From UBA946 sp031550725 (GTDB lineage: Bacteria > Bacillota > Clostridia > Oscillospirales > Ruminococcaceae), in assembly GCA_031550725.1 (NCBI GenBank), contig JAVBOH010000032.1, positions 1 through 12,562 of the forward strand: a stretch of 12,562 bases of DNA, read 5' to 3'. Under the pieces are notes generated by a model. It searched no databases and had not been told where the DNA came from. It worked only from the letters and a program-made list of their open reading frames with translations. The position numbers and the translations under genes were made by a program. Below are positions 1 through 6,141 of the stretch, in pieces; position 1 is the first letter of the stretch; every line of letters starts with the position of its first letter.

Positions 1-378
1 GGTAACTTTTTCATTAATGGAGATAATTTAACTGTATTTGATTTTGACGATATGGAGTATTCATGGTATATAAATGATATATCTATGGTCTTATATTATG
101 CTGTCTATCAAAACCATTATAAAATCCAAGATAAAAATTACCCTGAGCAATTTTTCAACAGCTTTATAAATGGGTACAACAAAGAAAATTATATTGATAA
201 ATCATGGTATAAACAAATTCCATACTTTTTGAAACTTCGCCATATTATTCTATACATAGCATATCGTCAATCTTTTGATTTGAATAATTTACAAGAAAAT
301 CAATCTGAACTTTTATCAGGGTTATTCAATGATATTATTACAAATAAGGAACTGCTTGATTTGTCGTTCATGAAATAA
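1..378 (+). CDS. APH/choline-kinase-like phosphotransferase, C-terminal part (5' truncated by window edge)
   Basis: The reading frame is open from the first base, giving 125 visible residues ending at TAA 376-378. It begins Gly-Asn-Phe-Phe and runs into VFDFDDMEYSWYINDIS. This matches the end of the catalytic HxDxxxxN loop (the Asn at residue 2) followed by the metal-binding DFD motif of the aminoglycoside phosphotransferase/homoserine-kinase-II fold. The rest is the helical C-lobe, rich in aromatic residues. These kinases transfer the ATP gamma-phosphate to small hydroxylated substrates; the substrate here cannot be told, and antibiotic resistance should not be assumed. The true start and ATP lobe lie upstream of the window, and the internal ATG at 52 would remove the catalytic motif. 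The next gene follows after about 40 bp on the same strand, suggesting an operon. Confidence 0.8.
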   Translation, partial: GNFFINGDNLTVFDFDDMEYSWYINDISMVLYYAVYQNHYKIQDKNYPEQFFNSFINGYNKENYIDKSWYKQIPYFLKLRHIILYIAYRQSFDLNNLQENQSELLSGLFNDIITNKELLDLSFMK

Positions 379-419
379 ATATCTTAATGAAATAATAACT
401 TATAATTGGAGTGATGAAA

Positions 420-926
420 TTGTCTGAACTTTGGGATATTCTTGATGTGAATGGCAATAAGACAGGACGCACAATCGAACGTGGTGAACCTATGGCTGAT
501 GGTGATTATCATCTTTGTATATATGCATGGATAATGAATAATAATGGCGAATTTCTTATTATTAAGCGAACACCAAATAAATCATTTCCTAATATGTGGG
601 AGTGCGTTTGTGGCAATGCTGTTTCTGGTGATGATAGTTTGACGACTGTCTTAAAAGAAGTTAAAGAAGAAACTGGTATTACCCTTGAATCACAAAACGG
701 ACAAATGATAAAGCATCAATTACGGAAGTGTCCTTGCAACCATTGTCTAGCTGATGTGTGGCTGTTTAAGCAAGAGATTAACATATCCGATGTAGTGTTT
801 TGTCCTGATGAAACATGTGATGTAAAATGGGTCAGCCAATCAGAAATAAATCGAATGGTTGATGATGGAACATTCGTCACATGGGATATGTTCACTCGTA
901 TAGAAGAGTTGTTTGAGTTTATTTGA
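420..926 (+). CDS. Nudix hydrolase, IDI/YfcD-like
   Basis: This 168-residue cytoplasmic Nudix hydrolase cleaves a nucleoside diphosphate linked to another moiety; its substrate is unknown. The Nudix box spans residues 65-87 (G-x5-D-x7-KEVKEETGI), with the metal-binding KEVKEE core intact, but Asp replaces the first Glu and Lys replaces the Arg of the consensus. The N-terminus MSELWDILD and the early RGEPM segment resemble isopentenyl-diphosphate-isomerase-like Nudix proteins such as YfcD. I chose the TTG at 420 because GGAG at 408-411 sits 8 nt upstream and the family usually begins M-S-E-L-W-D. GTG 411 and ATG 414 are in frame but overlap or abut the ribosome binding site. The gene lies between a kinase and an acetyltransferase on the same strand, like a set of small-molecule-modifying enzymes. 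Confidence 0.88.
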   Translation: MSELWDILDVNGNKTGRTIERGEPMADGDYHLCIYAWIMNNNGEFLIIKRTPNKSFPNMWECVCGNAVSGDDSLTTVLKEVKEETGITLESQNGQMIKHQLRKCPCNHCLADVWLFKQEINISDVVFCPDETCDVKWVSQSEINRMVDDGTFVTWDMFTRIEELFEFI

Positions 927-992
927 TATAGAAAAGCTGATTTTTCTTAGAAACTTTGATAGGATTGTATAATGAAAATACAGAGGTATGCT

Positions 993-1457
993 ATGATTCA
1001 ATATAAAAAAGCATCAATAAATGAAATAAGTGAATTATCAAAAATACGTGTTTCAATGTTATGTGAAAATAAAGATTATGATGATGAATTTAAGAATAAG
1101 CTATACAATAATACATTTCAATATTTTGAAACAGGAATACAAGACAATAATATAAGCTTATGGATTGCTGTTTTTTATAATAAAATAGTAGCTGTATGCT
1201 GTTTGAATTATTTTTTTCTTCCACCTAATGAATTATGCTTGAATGGTAAAACTGCACATTTAGGAAATATGTATACAAAACCAGATTTTCGTAAAAAGGG
1301 TATTGCATCTAAGCTTTTGGAATTAGCTATCGATGATGCTAAGGAAAATCAATGTGAAAGAATTATTCTTGTTCCAACAGATATGGGAAAACCACTTTAT
1401 GAAAAATTCGGATTTAAACCATGGTTTGATTCTATGGTTTTCTTCCCAATAAATTAA
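993..1457 (+). CDS. GNAT family N-acetyltransferase
   Basis: This 154-residue GNAT-fold protein is predicted to transfer acetyl from acetyl-CoA to an amine of unknown identity. Motif A, the pyrophosphate-binding loop, is PDFRKKGIASKLLE at about residues 97-110 (RKKGIA), preceded by the beta-4 strand HLGNMYT. The C-terminal PLYEKFGFKP is the usual motif B ending. Start ATG 993 has AGAGG 6 nt upstream and gives the family-like N-terminus MIQYKKASINEISEL. An in-frame ATG at 972 with AGGA at 961-964 is also possible and would add seven residues. It is the last gene of the plus-strand run and is followed by a hairpin at 1475-1516. Confidence 0.88.
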   Translation: MIQYKKASINEISELSKIRVSMLCENKDYDDEFKNKLYNNTFQYFETGIQDNNISLWIAVFYNKIVAVCCLNYFFLPPNELCLNGKTAHLGNMYTKPDFRKKGIASKLLELAIDDAKENQCERIILVPTDMGKPLYEKFGFKPWFDSMVFFPIN

Positions 1458-1474
1458 TTTTAATATAATATATT

Positions 1475-1516
1475 AAATCCCATTACGCTTATGATGAATA
1501 CAGCTTAATGGGATTT
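1475..1516. terminator. Candidate bidirectional terminator between convergent genes
   Basis: An 11-bp perfect inverted repeat, AAATCCCATTA (1475-1485) and TAATGGGATTT (1506-1516), with a 20-nt loop. It lies between the converging GNAT gene and the Fpg-like gene. On the plus strand it ends in TTTT, but the U-tract is short on both strands, so its strength is uncertain. Confidence 0.5.
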
Positions 1517-1555
1517 TACAATTTAAATACTATGCTTACTATATAATACTACTTA

Positions 1556-2380
1556 TTACAAATGCTGACAGGTTGGGCAATAATAAATATTTCCACCCAT
1601 GTATGCCTCTCGTTTAAGTCCACCACCACAAGCAAGACATGGATACATAAGTGTTTTGTTTGATAAAATTGTGTGATAACCGCCAGCTTTTCCGAATAAG
1701 TCTTTTTCGGTATCACGTCCACCGTTGTCACGCATTTTGATTAATGTTGACTTAACACTTTTATACAAGCACTCTATATCATTGTCTGTAAGTGTTTCAA
1801 GCTTTCTTTTGGGATGTATCTTTGCATTCCATAAAACATCATGTAAAACACCATTTCCAAAACCAGGTATGCGTTGTTCAGTAGCTAAAAATGCTTTAAC
1901 ACTCATTTTAGGTTTCAATCCCTGACGTAAATTATCGAAATATGTTAGGTCAAAAGTGTCTGTATATGGTGATGGCTTTTCTATTGCTACATTATAATAA
2001 TAGTCATCCTTTGAACTATTTTCAAAGGCAAATATACCTCCATACATTTGAACAGAACATGATAAAGCAGAACCATCATCAAACTCAATCAAAAGCTGAT
2101 TCTTATCAGGACGTTTTTCGTTCTTTTCATGATAACGTGTACGTACACCATCACAAAATGAAATTCGCATATTTTCAGCCCATATTTCCGGACGACCACC
2201 ATAAGCAGCCGATCCAGTAATCTTTCTATCAGCAAGCATTTTATTATATAATGACGGATCGCCAGTATACCATGCAAATCCATGAGGGTGATGATTGGCT
2301 ACCACTTTAATGATAGTTTTCCCAATTAATGTTTGTTCAATTTGCTTTGCGAGGACATAAGTTTCAGGTAATTCAATCAT
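1556..2380 (-). CDS. Fpg/Nei-like DNA glycosylase with altered active-site positions
   Basis: This 274-residue protein has the Fpg/Nei (MutM/endonuclease VIII) layout: an N-terminal catalytic beta-sandwich, a helix-two-turn-helix (about 156-215, with GFGNGV at 173-178) and a C-terminal zinc finger with Cys 248, 251, 268 and 271 (CxxC-x16-CxxC, ending YYCPTCQ). Members excise oxidised or ring-opened bases. The N-terminus is MIELPE: the catalytic Pro that normally follows Met is Ile, while the adjacent Glu is kept. The zinc-finger loop has GGN-IYYC where GR-x-YYC is usual, so the lesion-contacting Arg is Asn. Either full AP-lyase activity is reduced, as in NEIL3 where Val replaces Pro, or the function has changed. 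The SD is AAGGAAG about 9 nt upstream of ATG. It lies 168 bp downstream of the ClbS-like gene on the same strand. Confidence 0.85.
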   Translation of the reverse strand: MIELPETYVLAKQIEQTLIGKTIIKVVANHHPHGFAWYTGDPSLYNKMLADRKITGSAAYGGRPEIWAENMRISFCDGVRTRYHEKNEKRPDKNQLLIEFDDGSALSCSVQMYGGIFAFENSSKDDYYYNVAIEKPSPYTDTFDLTYFDNLRQGLKPKMSVKAFLATEQRIPGFGNGVLHDVLWNAKIHPKRKLETLTDNDIECLYKSVKSTLIKMRDNGGRDTEKDLFGKAGGYHTILSNKTLMYPCLACGGGLKREAYMGGNIYYCPTCQHL

Positions 2381-2469
2381 GTTTTTTTGCTTCCTTACTT
2401 ATTATTTTTATTGAGTTGTATGACTGAATAATTGCAAGTGTATATTTGTAGAATAATGGTATAGAAAAT

Positions 2470-2487
2470 CCAATAAATTATTATTGG
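2470..2487 (-). terminator. Weak hairpin downstream of the ClbS-like gene
   Basis: CCAATAA (2470-2476) pairs with TTATTGG (2481-2487) around a 4-nt loop. Read on the minus strand it is followed by ATTTTC. It lies 62 bp past the stop of the ClbS/DfsB-like gene and could partly end that operon before the Fpg-like gene. It is AT-rich and only 7 bp long, so this is tentative. Confidence 0.3.
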
Positions 2488-2548
2488 TATTCACACGGTT
2501 TGATATTCAGTTTCGTTTGTTTTTAGCATAAAATATCTTCAGTTTTTA

Positions 2549-3097
2549 TTAGTGATTAGTATTAGAACAATTCTTCTTATGAGCTTTAAGCTTTTTCATT
2601 GCCCAATCGTAATGACTTGACATATTGCTTGTAAAATATGAACCTAATGCATTTGTACCAACCCATTCGAATATACCTTTTGAGAATAATTTATCATTTG
2701 AAAAGGTTTCAGCAAGACTTAACACATCCTCATGTGATTTTTGAAACATTGCTTTTGCATCCTCCAAAGATGTATTCTGATGTTTCTCCCAAAACTTTAT
2801 GTTTAGTTCACCGTATGTTTTCCAGTTGTATGGTGATGGAAGAAATGGCTTACTTTCACCATTCTGATTTGATAAAATCCAAGTCAGTAAAAGCTGATGC
2901 CATTCATAAAGATGAACTAAAACATCACGAAGATTTTTATCTCTTTTCCAATGTAATTCTTTCTTATTAATGCTTGATGAGAAATCAAATGGTGTTGATA
3001 ATTCCTTTTCAGTCAGTTCAGAAATAAGCTTATTAAGTTTATCATAGTTATCGATTGATAATGAAATCAATTCAGATTTTGTTGTTGCTCTGCTCAT
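2549..3097 (-). CDS. ClbS/DfsB family four-helix-bundle protein (DUF1706)
   Basis: This 182-residue soluble protein matches ClbS/DfsB (DUF1706) over its full length. It has the N-terminal TTKSELISLSIDNYDKLN helix, then KNLRDVLVHLYEWHQLLLTW (about 54-73), PFLPSPYNWKTYGELN (85-99), FWEKHQNTS and LGSYFTSNMSSHYDWA (151-166). The His/Tyr/Trp clusters at 62-67 and 162-165 are the family hallmark. ClbS protects colibactin producers by hydrolysing the toxin's cyclopropane warhead; most homologues have no known substrate. ATG 3097 has AAAGGATG upstream. The gene starts 39 bp after the GyrI-like gene and is probably the last gene of the VOC-led operon. Confidence 0.88.
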   Translation of the reverse strand: MSRATTKSELISLSIDNYDKLNKLISELTEKELSTPFDFSSSINKKELHWKRDKNLRDVLVHLYEWHQLLLTWILSNQNGESKPFLPSPYNWKTYGELNIKFWEKHQNTSLEDAKAMFQKSHEDVLSLAETFSNDKLFSKGIFEWVGTNALGSYFTSNMSSHYDWAMKKLKAHKKNCSNTNH

Positions 3098-3136
3098 TTT
3101 AATATCATCCTTTGTTATTTAAATTCGTAAAAATAA

Positions 3137-3601
3137 TCACAATTTTTTAATAGGAGCATAAAGATAAGATTGCCCATCAGCTGAATCTGTATATTCATGA
3201 ACTGCACCTGCAAGGTTAATATTATTATCTTGTAAATACTTAATCAGCTCATTAAAAGTTTCACCACTATGATTAATAACATAAATATACTCATATGACG
3301 GGATAATCCATTTAATCCAACCATCAGGGGCCATAACATTATCTAAAGCTTCAAATCCTGCAAGATAAAGTCCTTGTGAAAAGCCATTCTCCCAAGGCAA
3401 AAATGAATGTGAGAAATCGGACATTGCACCCCAAAAAACAGCATAGCTTCCATTTTTATCTGTTTTGGCAAGATGTTTTACCATATCAAACTGTGAATTT
3501 GCTTCGTCCCAAAGCTTTGCAATAAAGTTTTCACCGTCATTTGTAGATCCTTCTTTTCCTATTACTGAAAAAGATTCTTTTATACATCTGTTTATCTCCA
3601 T
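3137..3601 (-). CDS. GyrI-like / AraC effector-binding domain protein
   Basis: This 154-residue stand-alone effector-binding (GyrI-like, SHS2-duplicate) domain has no DNA-binding segment. Visible family features are a central WIKWIIPSYEYIYVINHSG strand pair and the C-terminal GAVHEYTD...SYLYAPIKKL, the conserved Glu-x-Tyr followed by the final beta strand. Such proteins bind hydrophobic or cationic small molecules, and some GyrI-like proteins have been shown to hydrolyse cyclopropane-bearing DNA alkylators. Its ATG follows directly after the stop codon of the DUF3795 gene (TAA-ATG), so translation is likely coupled. Grouping with a ClbS-family protein suggests detoxification, which is an inference. 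Confidence 0.8.
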   Translation of the reverse strand: MEINRCIKESFSVIGKEGSTNDGENFIAKLWDEANSQFDMVKHLAKTDKNGSYAVFWGAMSDFSHSFLPWENGFSQGLYLAGFEALDNVMAPDGWIKWIIPSYEYIYVINHSGETFNELIKYLQDNNINLAGAVHEYTDSADGQSYLYAPIKKL

Positions 3602-3910
3602 TTAATACACATCCTTTATCTTATTTTGTCTGTTATATTCATTTGCAAGTACAGTTAAATCCTCAATAATATTAGTATTCCAAGTGATCTTTTTCACTAA
3701 GAAACTGCATGGAAATTCATCACATAGTCCACAAAACTGAACACTATGTTGTCTTGCACATTCATGTATCGGACAGCCTTTTGATTCTGCCCATTCCTTG
3801 CAATTACCATCTGATTCAATACATCCTTCACATAAACCAGTTTCTTTTTTCTTACATCCTACAGAGCATTCACCACATGCAGTTATTTTAGTGAAATCAA
3901 TATTAATCAT
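3602..3910 (-). CDS. Cys-rich DUF3795 domain protein
   Basis: This 102-residue protein has eleven cysteines between residues 12 and 68, as CxxC-x3-C (12, 15, 19), CxxC (27, 30), 37, 46, 51 and CxxC-x4-C (60, 63, 68). That is the pattern of DUF3795, a presumed metal-binding domain common in Clostridia. The biochemical role is unknown. ATG 3910 is chosen because GAGGAG lies about 10 nt upstream and the family starts just before the first CxxC; an upstream in-frame extension runs through the VOC gene and has no support. The start overlaps the end of the VOC gene by 8 bp and the stop abuts the GyrI-like start, so the three genes form one tightly coupled transcript. Confidence 0.82.
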   Translation of the reverse strand: MINIDFTKITACGECSVGCKKKETGLCEGCIESDGNCKEWAESKGCPIHECARQHSVQFCGLCDEFPCSFLVKKITWNTNIIEDLTVLANEYNRQNKIKDVY

Positions 3911-4358
3911 CAAATTCATTCTCCTCAGGAGTGTAATCACCAGTAACCTCAATAACATTATCATCAGGATCAGTTAGCTGAAAATAATAATATGGACTAA
4001 CATTATAGACATATTTCACTTTCGTAAGCTTATCCGAAATGTGCAAGCTTTTTACACGTTCATATTCCTTACGCAAATCCTCATCCCAAAAGTTCAACAC
4101 AAATTTATGTGTATTAGGTGCATGTGCAATGACCGAAAGACTGTCAAAGGATTCAGTATATTCACCCTTATGAACAACCTTATCAGGATTTTGCGTATCA
4201 AAATGACCGTTCATTATTGATATGTTATGACCCTCAAACATGAACTGTGCAAACCTGTTCATGTTTTTACTTGTGACAGGTATTCCAAGTAGCTTTTCAT
4301 AAAAATCAACCGACTTATCAAAGTCATTTACAACTAAATATATTGAGCCTAAATGCAT
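3903..4358 (-). CDS. VOC family protein (glyoxalase/bleomycin-resistance fold)
   Basis: This 151-residue protein of the vicinal-oxygen-chelate superfamily begins with the typical strand MHLGSIYLVVNDFDKSVDFY, followed by YEKLLGIPV, and ends with FQLTDPDDNVIEVTGDY, where the Glu of VIEV is the usual metal ligand and His2 is the likely partner. VOC members include glyoxalases, fosfomycin-type thiol transferases and antibiotic-binding proteins; this sequence does not show which. ATG 4358 has a perfect AAGGAGG 7-9 nt upstream; a longer in-frame extension to 4445 would run back through the promoter and into the regulator gene and is rejected. It is the first gene of the operon VOC, DUF3795, GyrI-like, ClbS-like, with its own promoter and operator at 4390-4423. 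Confidence 0.85.
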   Translation of the reverse strand: MHLGSIYLVVNDFDKSVDFYEKLLGIPVTSKNMNRFAQFMFEGHNISIMNGHFDTQNPDKVVHKGEYTESFDSLSVIAHAPNTHKFVLNFWDEDLRKEYERVKSLHISDKLTKVKYVYNVSPYYYFQLTDPDDNVIEVTGDYTPEENEFDD

Positions 4359-4389
4359 AGTGAATCCTCCTTGAAAATTATTTATTTTC

Positions 4390-4423
4390 ATTATACACCA
4401 TATAATCTGACAACAGCATGTCA
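4390..4423 (-). promoter_or_regulatory. Promoter and operator of the VOC-led operon
   Basis: On the minus strand a -10 TATAAT (4395 to 4390) is preceded, 12 bp further upstream, by the inverted repeat TGAC-N8-GTCA (4408-4423). No good -35 lies at 17 bp; the dyad covers that place. Nearly the same dyad stands at 5379-5394. The operator begins 2 bp beyond the stop codon of the WYL regulator gene. Confidence 0.65.
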
Positions 4424-4425
4424 TA

Positions 4426-5328
4426 TTATAAATATTTATTAGCAATTTTCATAGCTTTTTCTTTTATAATATCTTTAATATGCTGTGGCTCTAAAACCTC
4501 AATATATTCACCATAAGATAAAATAGTGCCATAAACCCAGTCATCCTCAGGATAATACACTGTTACAATAAAGCTTCCATCAGACTGCCTTTGTACACAA
4601 TCCTCATCAAATTCATCTAAAACACGATATGTCATTTCAGGTGATATTTTTAGTTTAAGAGTTACGTCTGACCTATGACGATTTTCAGGTGCAGGATTTG
4701 GTTTATTCATAAGCAAATCACGTTCAGTAAAATGCTCATCAGTCACAATTATATTTCTAATTCTTGATATTTTAAATAAACGTATATCATTACGAACAAG
4801 ACAAAATCCTTTTATATACCATGATTTTGACTTAAACCAAAGCTGAATTGGTTCAATTTTACGATGTGTCATTTCACCATATGTACTGTAATAATCAAAT
4901 TCTGCAATACGCTTTTCAAGAATTGCAGTCTTAAAATCATAGAAAGCTTTGCCATTATTATAGCTCCAATCAGAAAAATCAACTTCAAGCCAATTGACAG
5001 TGTTCTTATTGAATATTGTGGACAGCTTACTTATAACACTGTCTGTTTCGATTGCCTTTATACTTGTTAATCCATGAAGTGCTGATAAAATTTCGTTTTG
5101 CTCCTGTTCGTTGAGAAGTGATTTATTTAGCACAAAATCAGGCAGTAAGCTAATCCCACCACCTTTGCCTTTTTCAGTATAAACAGGAATACCAGCAAGA
5201 CTTAGCGTATCAATATCACGATATATTGTTCGCTGTGACACACCAAAATGCTCTGCTAATTCTTTTGATGTAACAATTTTCTTGTTTAACAGGATATATA
5301 TTATTTCAAAAAGTCTGTTGACTTGCAT
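4426..5328 (-). CDS. YafY-type transcriptional regulator (HTH + WYL domain)
   Basis: This 300-residue DNA-binding regulator has an N-terminal winged HTH (about 1-60; TSKELAEHFGVSQRTIYRDI at 20-39 is the classic HTH_11 of the DeoR/YafY type), a linker, and a WYL ligand-sensing domain (about 135-200, with W170-Y171-I172 and the KISRI segment). It ends in a WCX-type C-terminal extension (about 222-300). ATG 5328 has GGAGG 8 nt upstream; the in-frame TTG at 5343 overlaps that site and is rejected. It is transcribed from its own promoter at 5362-5394 toward the VOC operon. The shared dyads at both promoters suggest that it binds them, regulating itself and the operon in response to an unknown small ligand. 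Confidence 0.9.
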   Translation of the reverse strand: MQVNRLFEIIYILLNKKIVTSKELAEHFGVSQRTIYRDIDTLSLAGIPVYTEKGKGGGISLLPDFVLNKSLLNEQEQNEILSALHGLTSIKAIETDSVISKLSTIFNKNTVNWLEVDFSDWSYNNGKAFYDFKTAILEKRIAEFDYYSTYGEMTHRKIEPIQLWFKSKSWYIKGFCLVRNDIRLFKISRIRNIIVTDEHFTERDLLMNKPNPAPENRHRSDVTLKLKISPEMTYRVLDEFDEDCVQRQSDGSFIVTVYYPEDDWVYGTILSYGEYIEVLEPQHIKDIIKEKAMKIANKYL

Positions 5329-5361
5329 TAAAACTTCCTCCAATCATAGATGCTCAAATAT

Positions 5362-5394
5362 ATTATACCATATAAATATGACATCTGCACGTCA
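5362..5394 (-). promoter_or_regulatory. Promoter and operator of the WYL regulator gene
   Basis: On the minus strand there is an extended -10, TGGTATAAT, with TATAAT at 5367 to 5362. The dyad TGAC-N8-GTCA (5379-5394) lies 11 bp upstream, where a -35 would be. Sequence around it (TTATAATATGAC and the central TGC) is shared with the VOC operator at 4408-4423. The layout fits autoregulation. Confidence 0.65.
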
Positions 5395-5396
5395 TA

Positions 5397-5513
5397 TTAT
5401 AAAAATTTAAAACCGTTAGTAGAATAGCTGCATAAAATTTCTTTCTTTAGCCGATACTGTATCACTGGTCCTGCATTTTCAAGCAGAAAATCAATAGACT
5501 TTTGTAAATTCAT
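5397..5513 (-). pseudogene. 38-codon ORF, probable N-terminal remnant of a longer gene
   Basis: ATG 5513 has GGAG 7-8 nt upstream and a good promoter at 5550-5578. It encodes MNLQKSIDFLLENAGPVIQY and 18 further residues, then stops at TAA 5399-5397, 2 bp before the WYL operator. The helix-forming N-terminus resembles the start of a larger clostridial protein, and the last residues (CSYSTNGFKFL) look like read-through into unrelated sequence. I infer that the rest of the gene was lost when the regulator block was joined here. A real 38-residue peptide or leader is the alternative. The resemblance is from memory and would need a protein search. Confidence 0.45.
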
Positions 5514-5549
5514 AATGCACTCCACATATTATAATTCAGTTTTGTATCA

Positions 5550-5578
5550 ATCATATCATTCTATATCTCCAAAGTCAA
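5550..5578 (-). promoter_or_regulatory. Promoter for the 38-codon ORF
   Basis: On the minus strand TTGACT (5578 to 5573), a 17-bp spacer and TATGAT (5555 to 5550) preceded by TGA, an extended -10. It would start transcription about 30 bp upstream of ATG 5513 and could read on into the regulator gene. Confidence 0.55.
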
Positions 5579-5661
5579 TAAATTTGACTTATCACAGCTA
5601 AAACCAACGGCAATTGCCACAATAAAAGTAAATCATAATTATGCAACCCTACAAACTTAAT

Positions 5662-5710
5662 AAAAAACTCCCCATTTTTTCATGAACAATGAAAAAATGG
5701 GGAGTTTTTT
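5662..5710. terminator. Strong bidirectional intrinsic terminator
   Basis: A perfect 22-bp stem: arms 5662-5683 and 5689-5710, loop GAACA. The GC core is CTCCCC/GGGGAG, and the arm ends A6/T6 supply a U-tract in either direction. It separates leftward transcription of the regulator block from the rightward mobile-element DNA and also forms the hairpin of the first unit of the repeat array. Confidence 0.85.
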
Positions 5711-6120
5711 GTCCTTCCTTACGAGAACATATTACAAGCAGATACAGCAACATGAAAATAAGCATAAAAATATAGCAACTAAATTATACACATATCCAAA
5801 CCTTTTTGAAACTTACGTGAAATTGAACTATTTCTTGGGAATTTCGGCTTTCAAATGTCCTATAAGTAGAGTGTGAAATAAATTCATGAGATGTATCACG
5901 AATTGTTGTGATAATTTACAATATGATACTGCATAAGTTATCGTCATATATGAGATTATACAAACTTTGAAAATGGGGTAGCCAAAACAGGCTTTTAGTG
6001 TCCTATATATGTGAAAGTATATATAAAATCAGTCCATGTTTTATGCAAACATACAAAAGTTTATACAACTTTTTCAAAGAGACCATAAAAAAGTCTGTTT
6101 AATGTCCTTATTAGTAGAGG

Positions 6121-6141
6121 ATTGTGTAAAACTTACACAAT
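6121..6141. repeat. 21-bp perfect dyad inside the repeat array
   Basis: ATTGTGTAA-aac-TTACACAAT, a perfect 9-bp inverted repeat directly after box 2 of the fourth unit. It occurs once in the array. It could be an operator; no T-tract follows, so it is not an obvious terminator. Confidence 0.5.

Noticed and set aside
1942..2220. Plus-strand open frames inside the Fpg-like, ClbS-like and relaxase genes
   Set aside because: They are shadows of strongly conserved genes on the other strand or frame and have no ribosome sites.
4359..4445. N-terminal extension of the VOC protein
   Set aside because: It would run through the promoter, operator and the end of the regulator gene; ATG 4358 has a perfect AAGGAGG and starts the fold.
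5682..5876. 64-codon open frame starting inside the terminator loop, and a 61-codon one at 6036-6221
   Set aside because: No ribosome binding site, no family resemblance, composition of AT-rich noncoding DNA, and both cross the repeated boxes and hairpins of the array.
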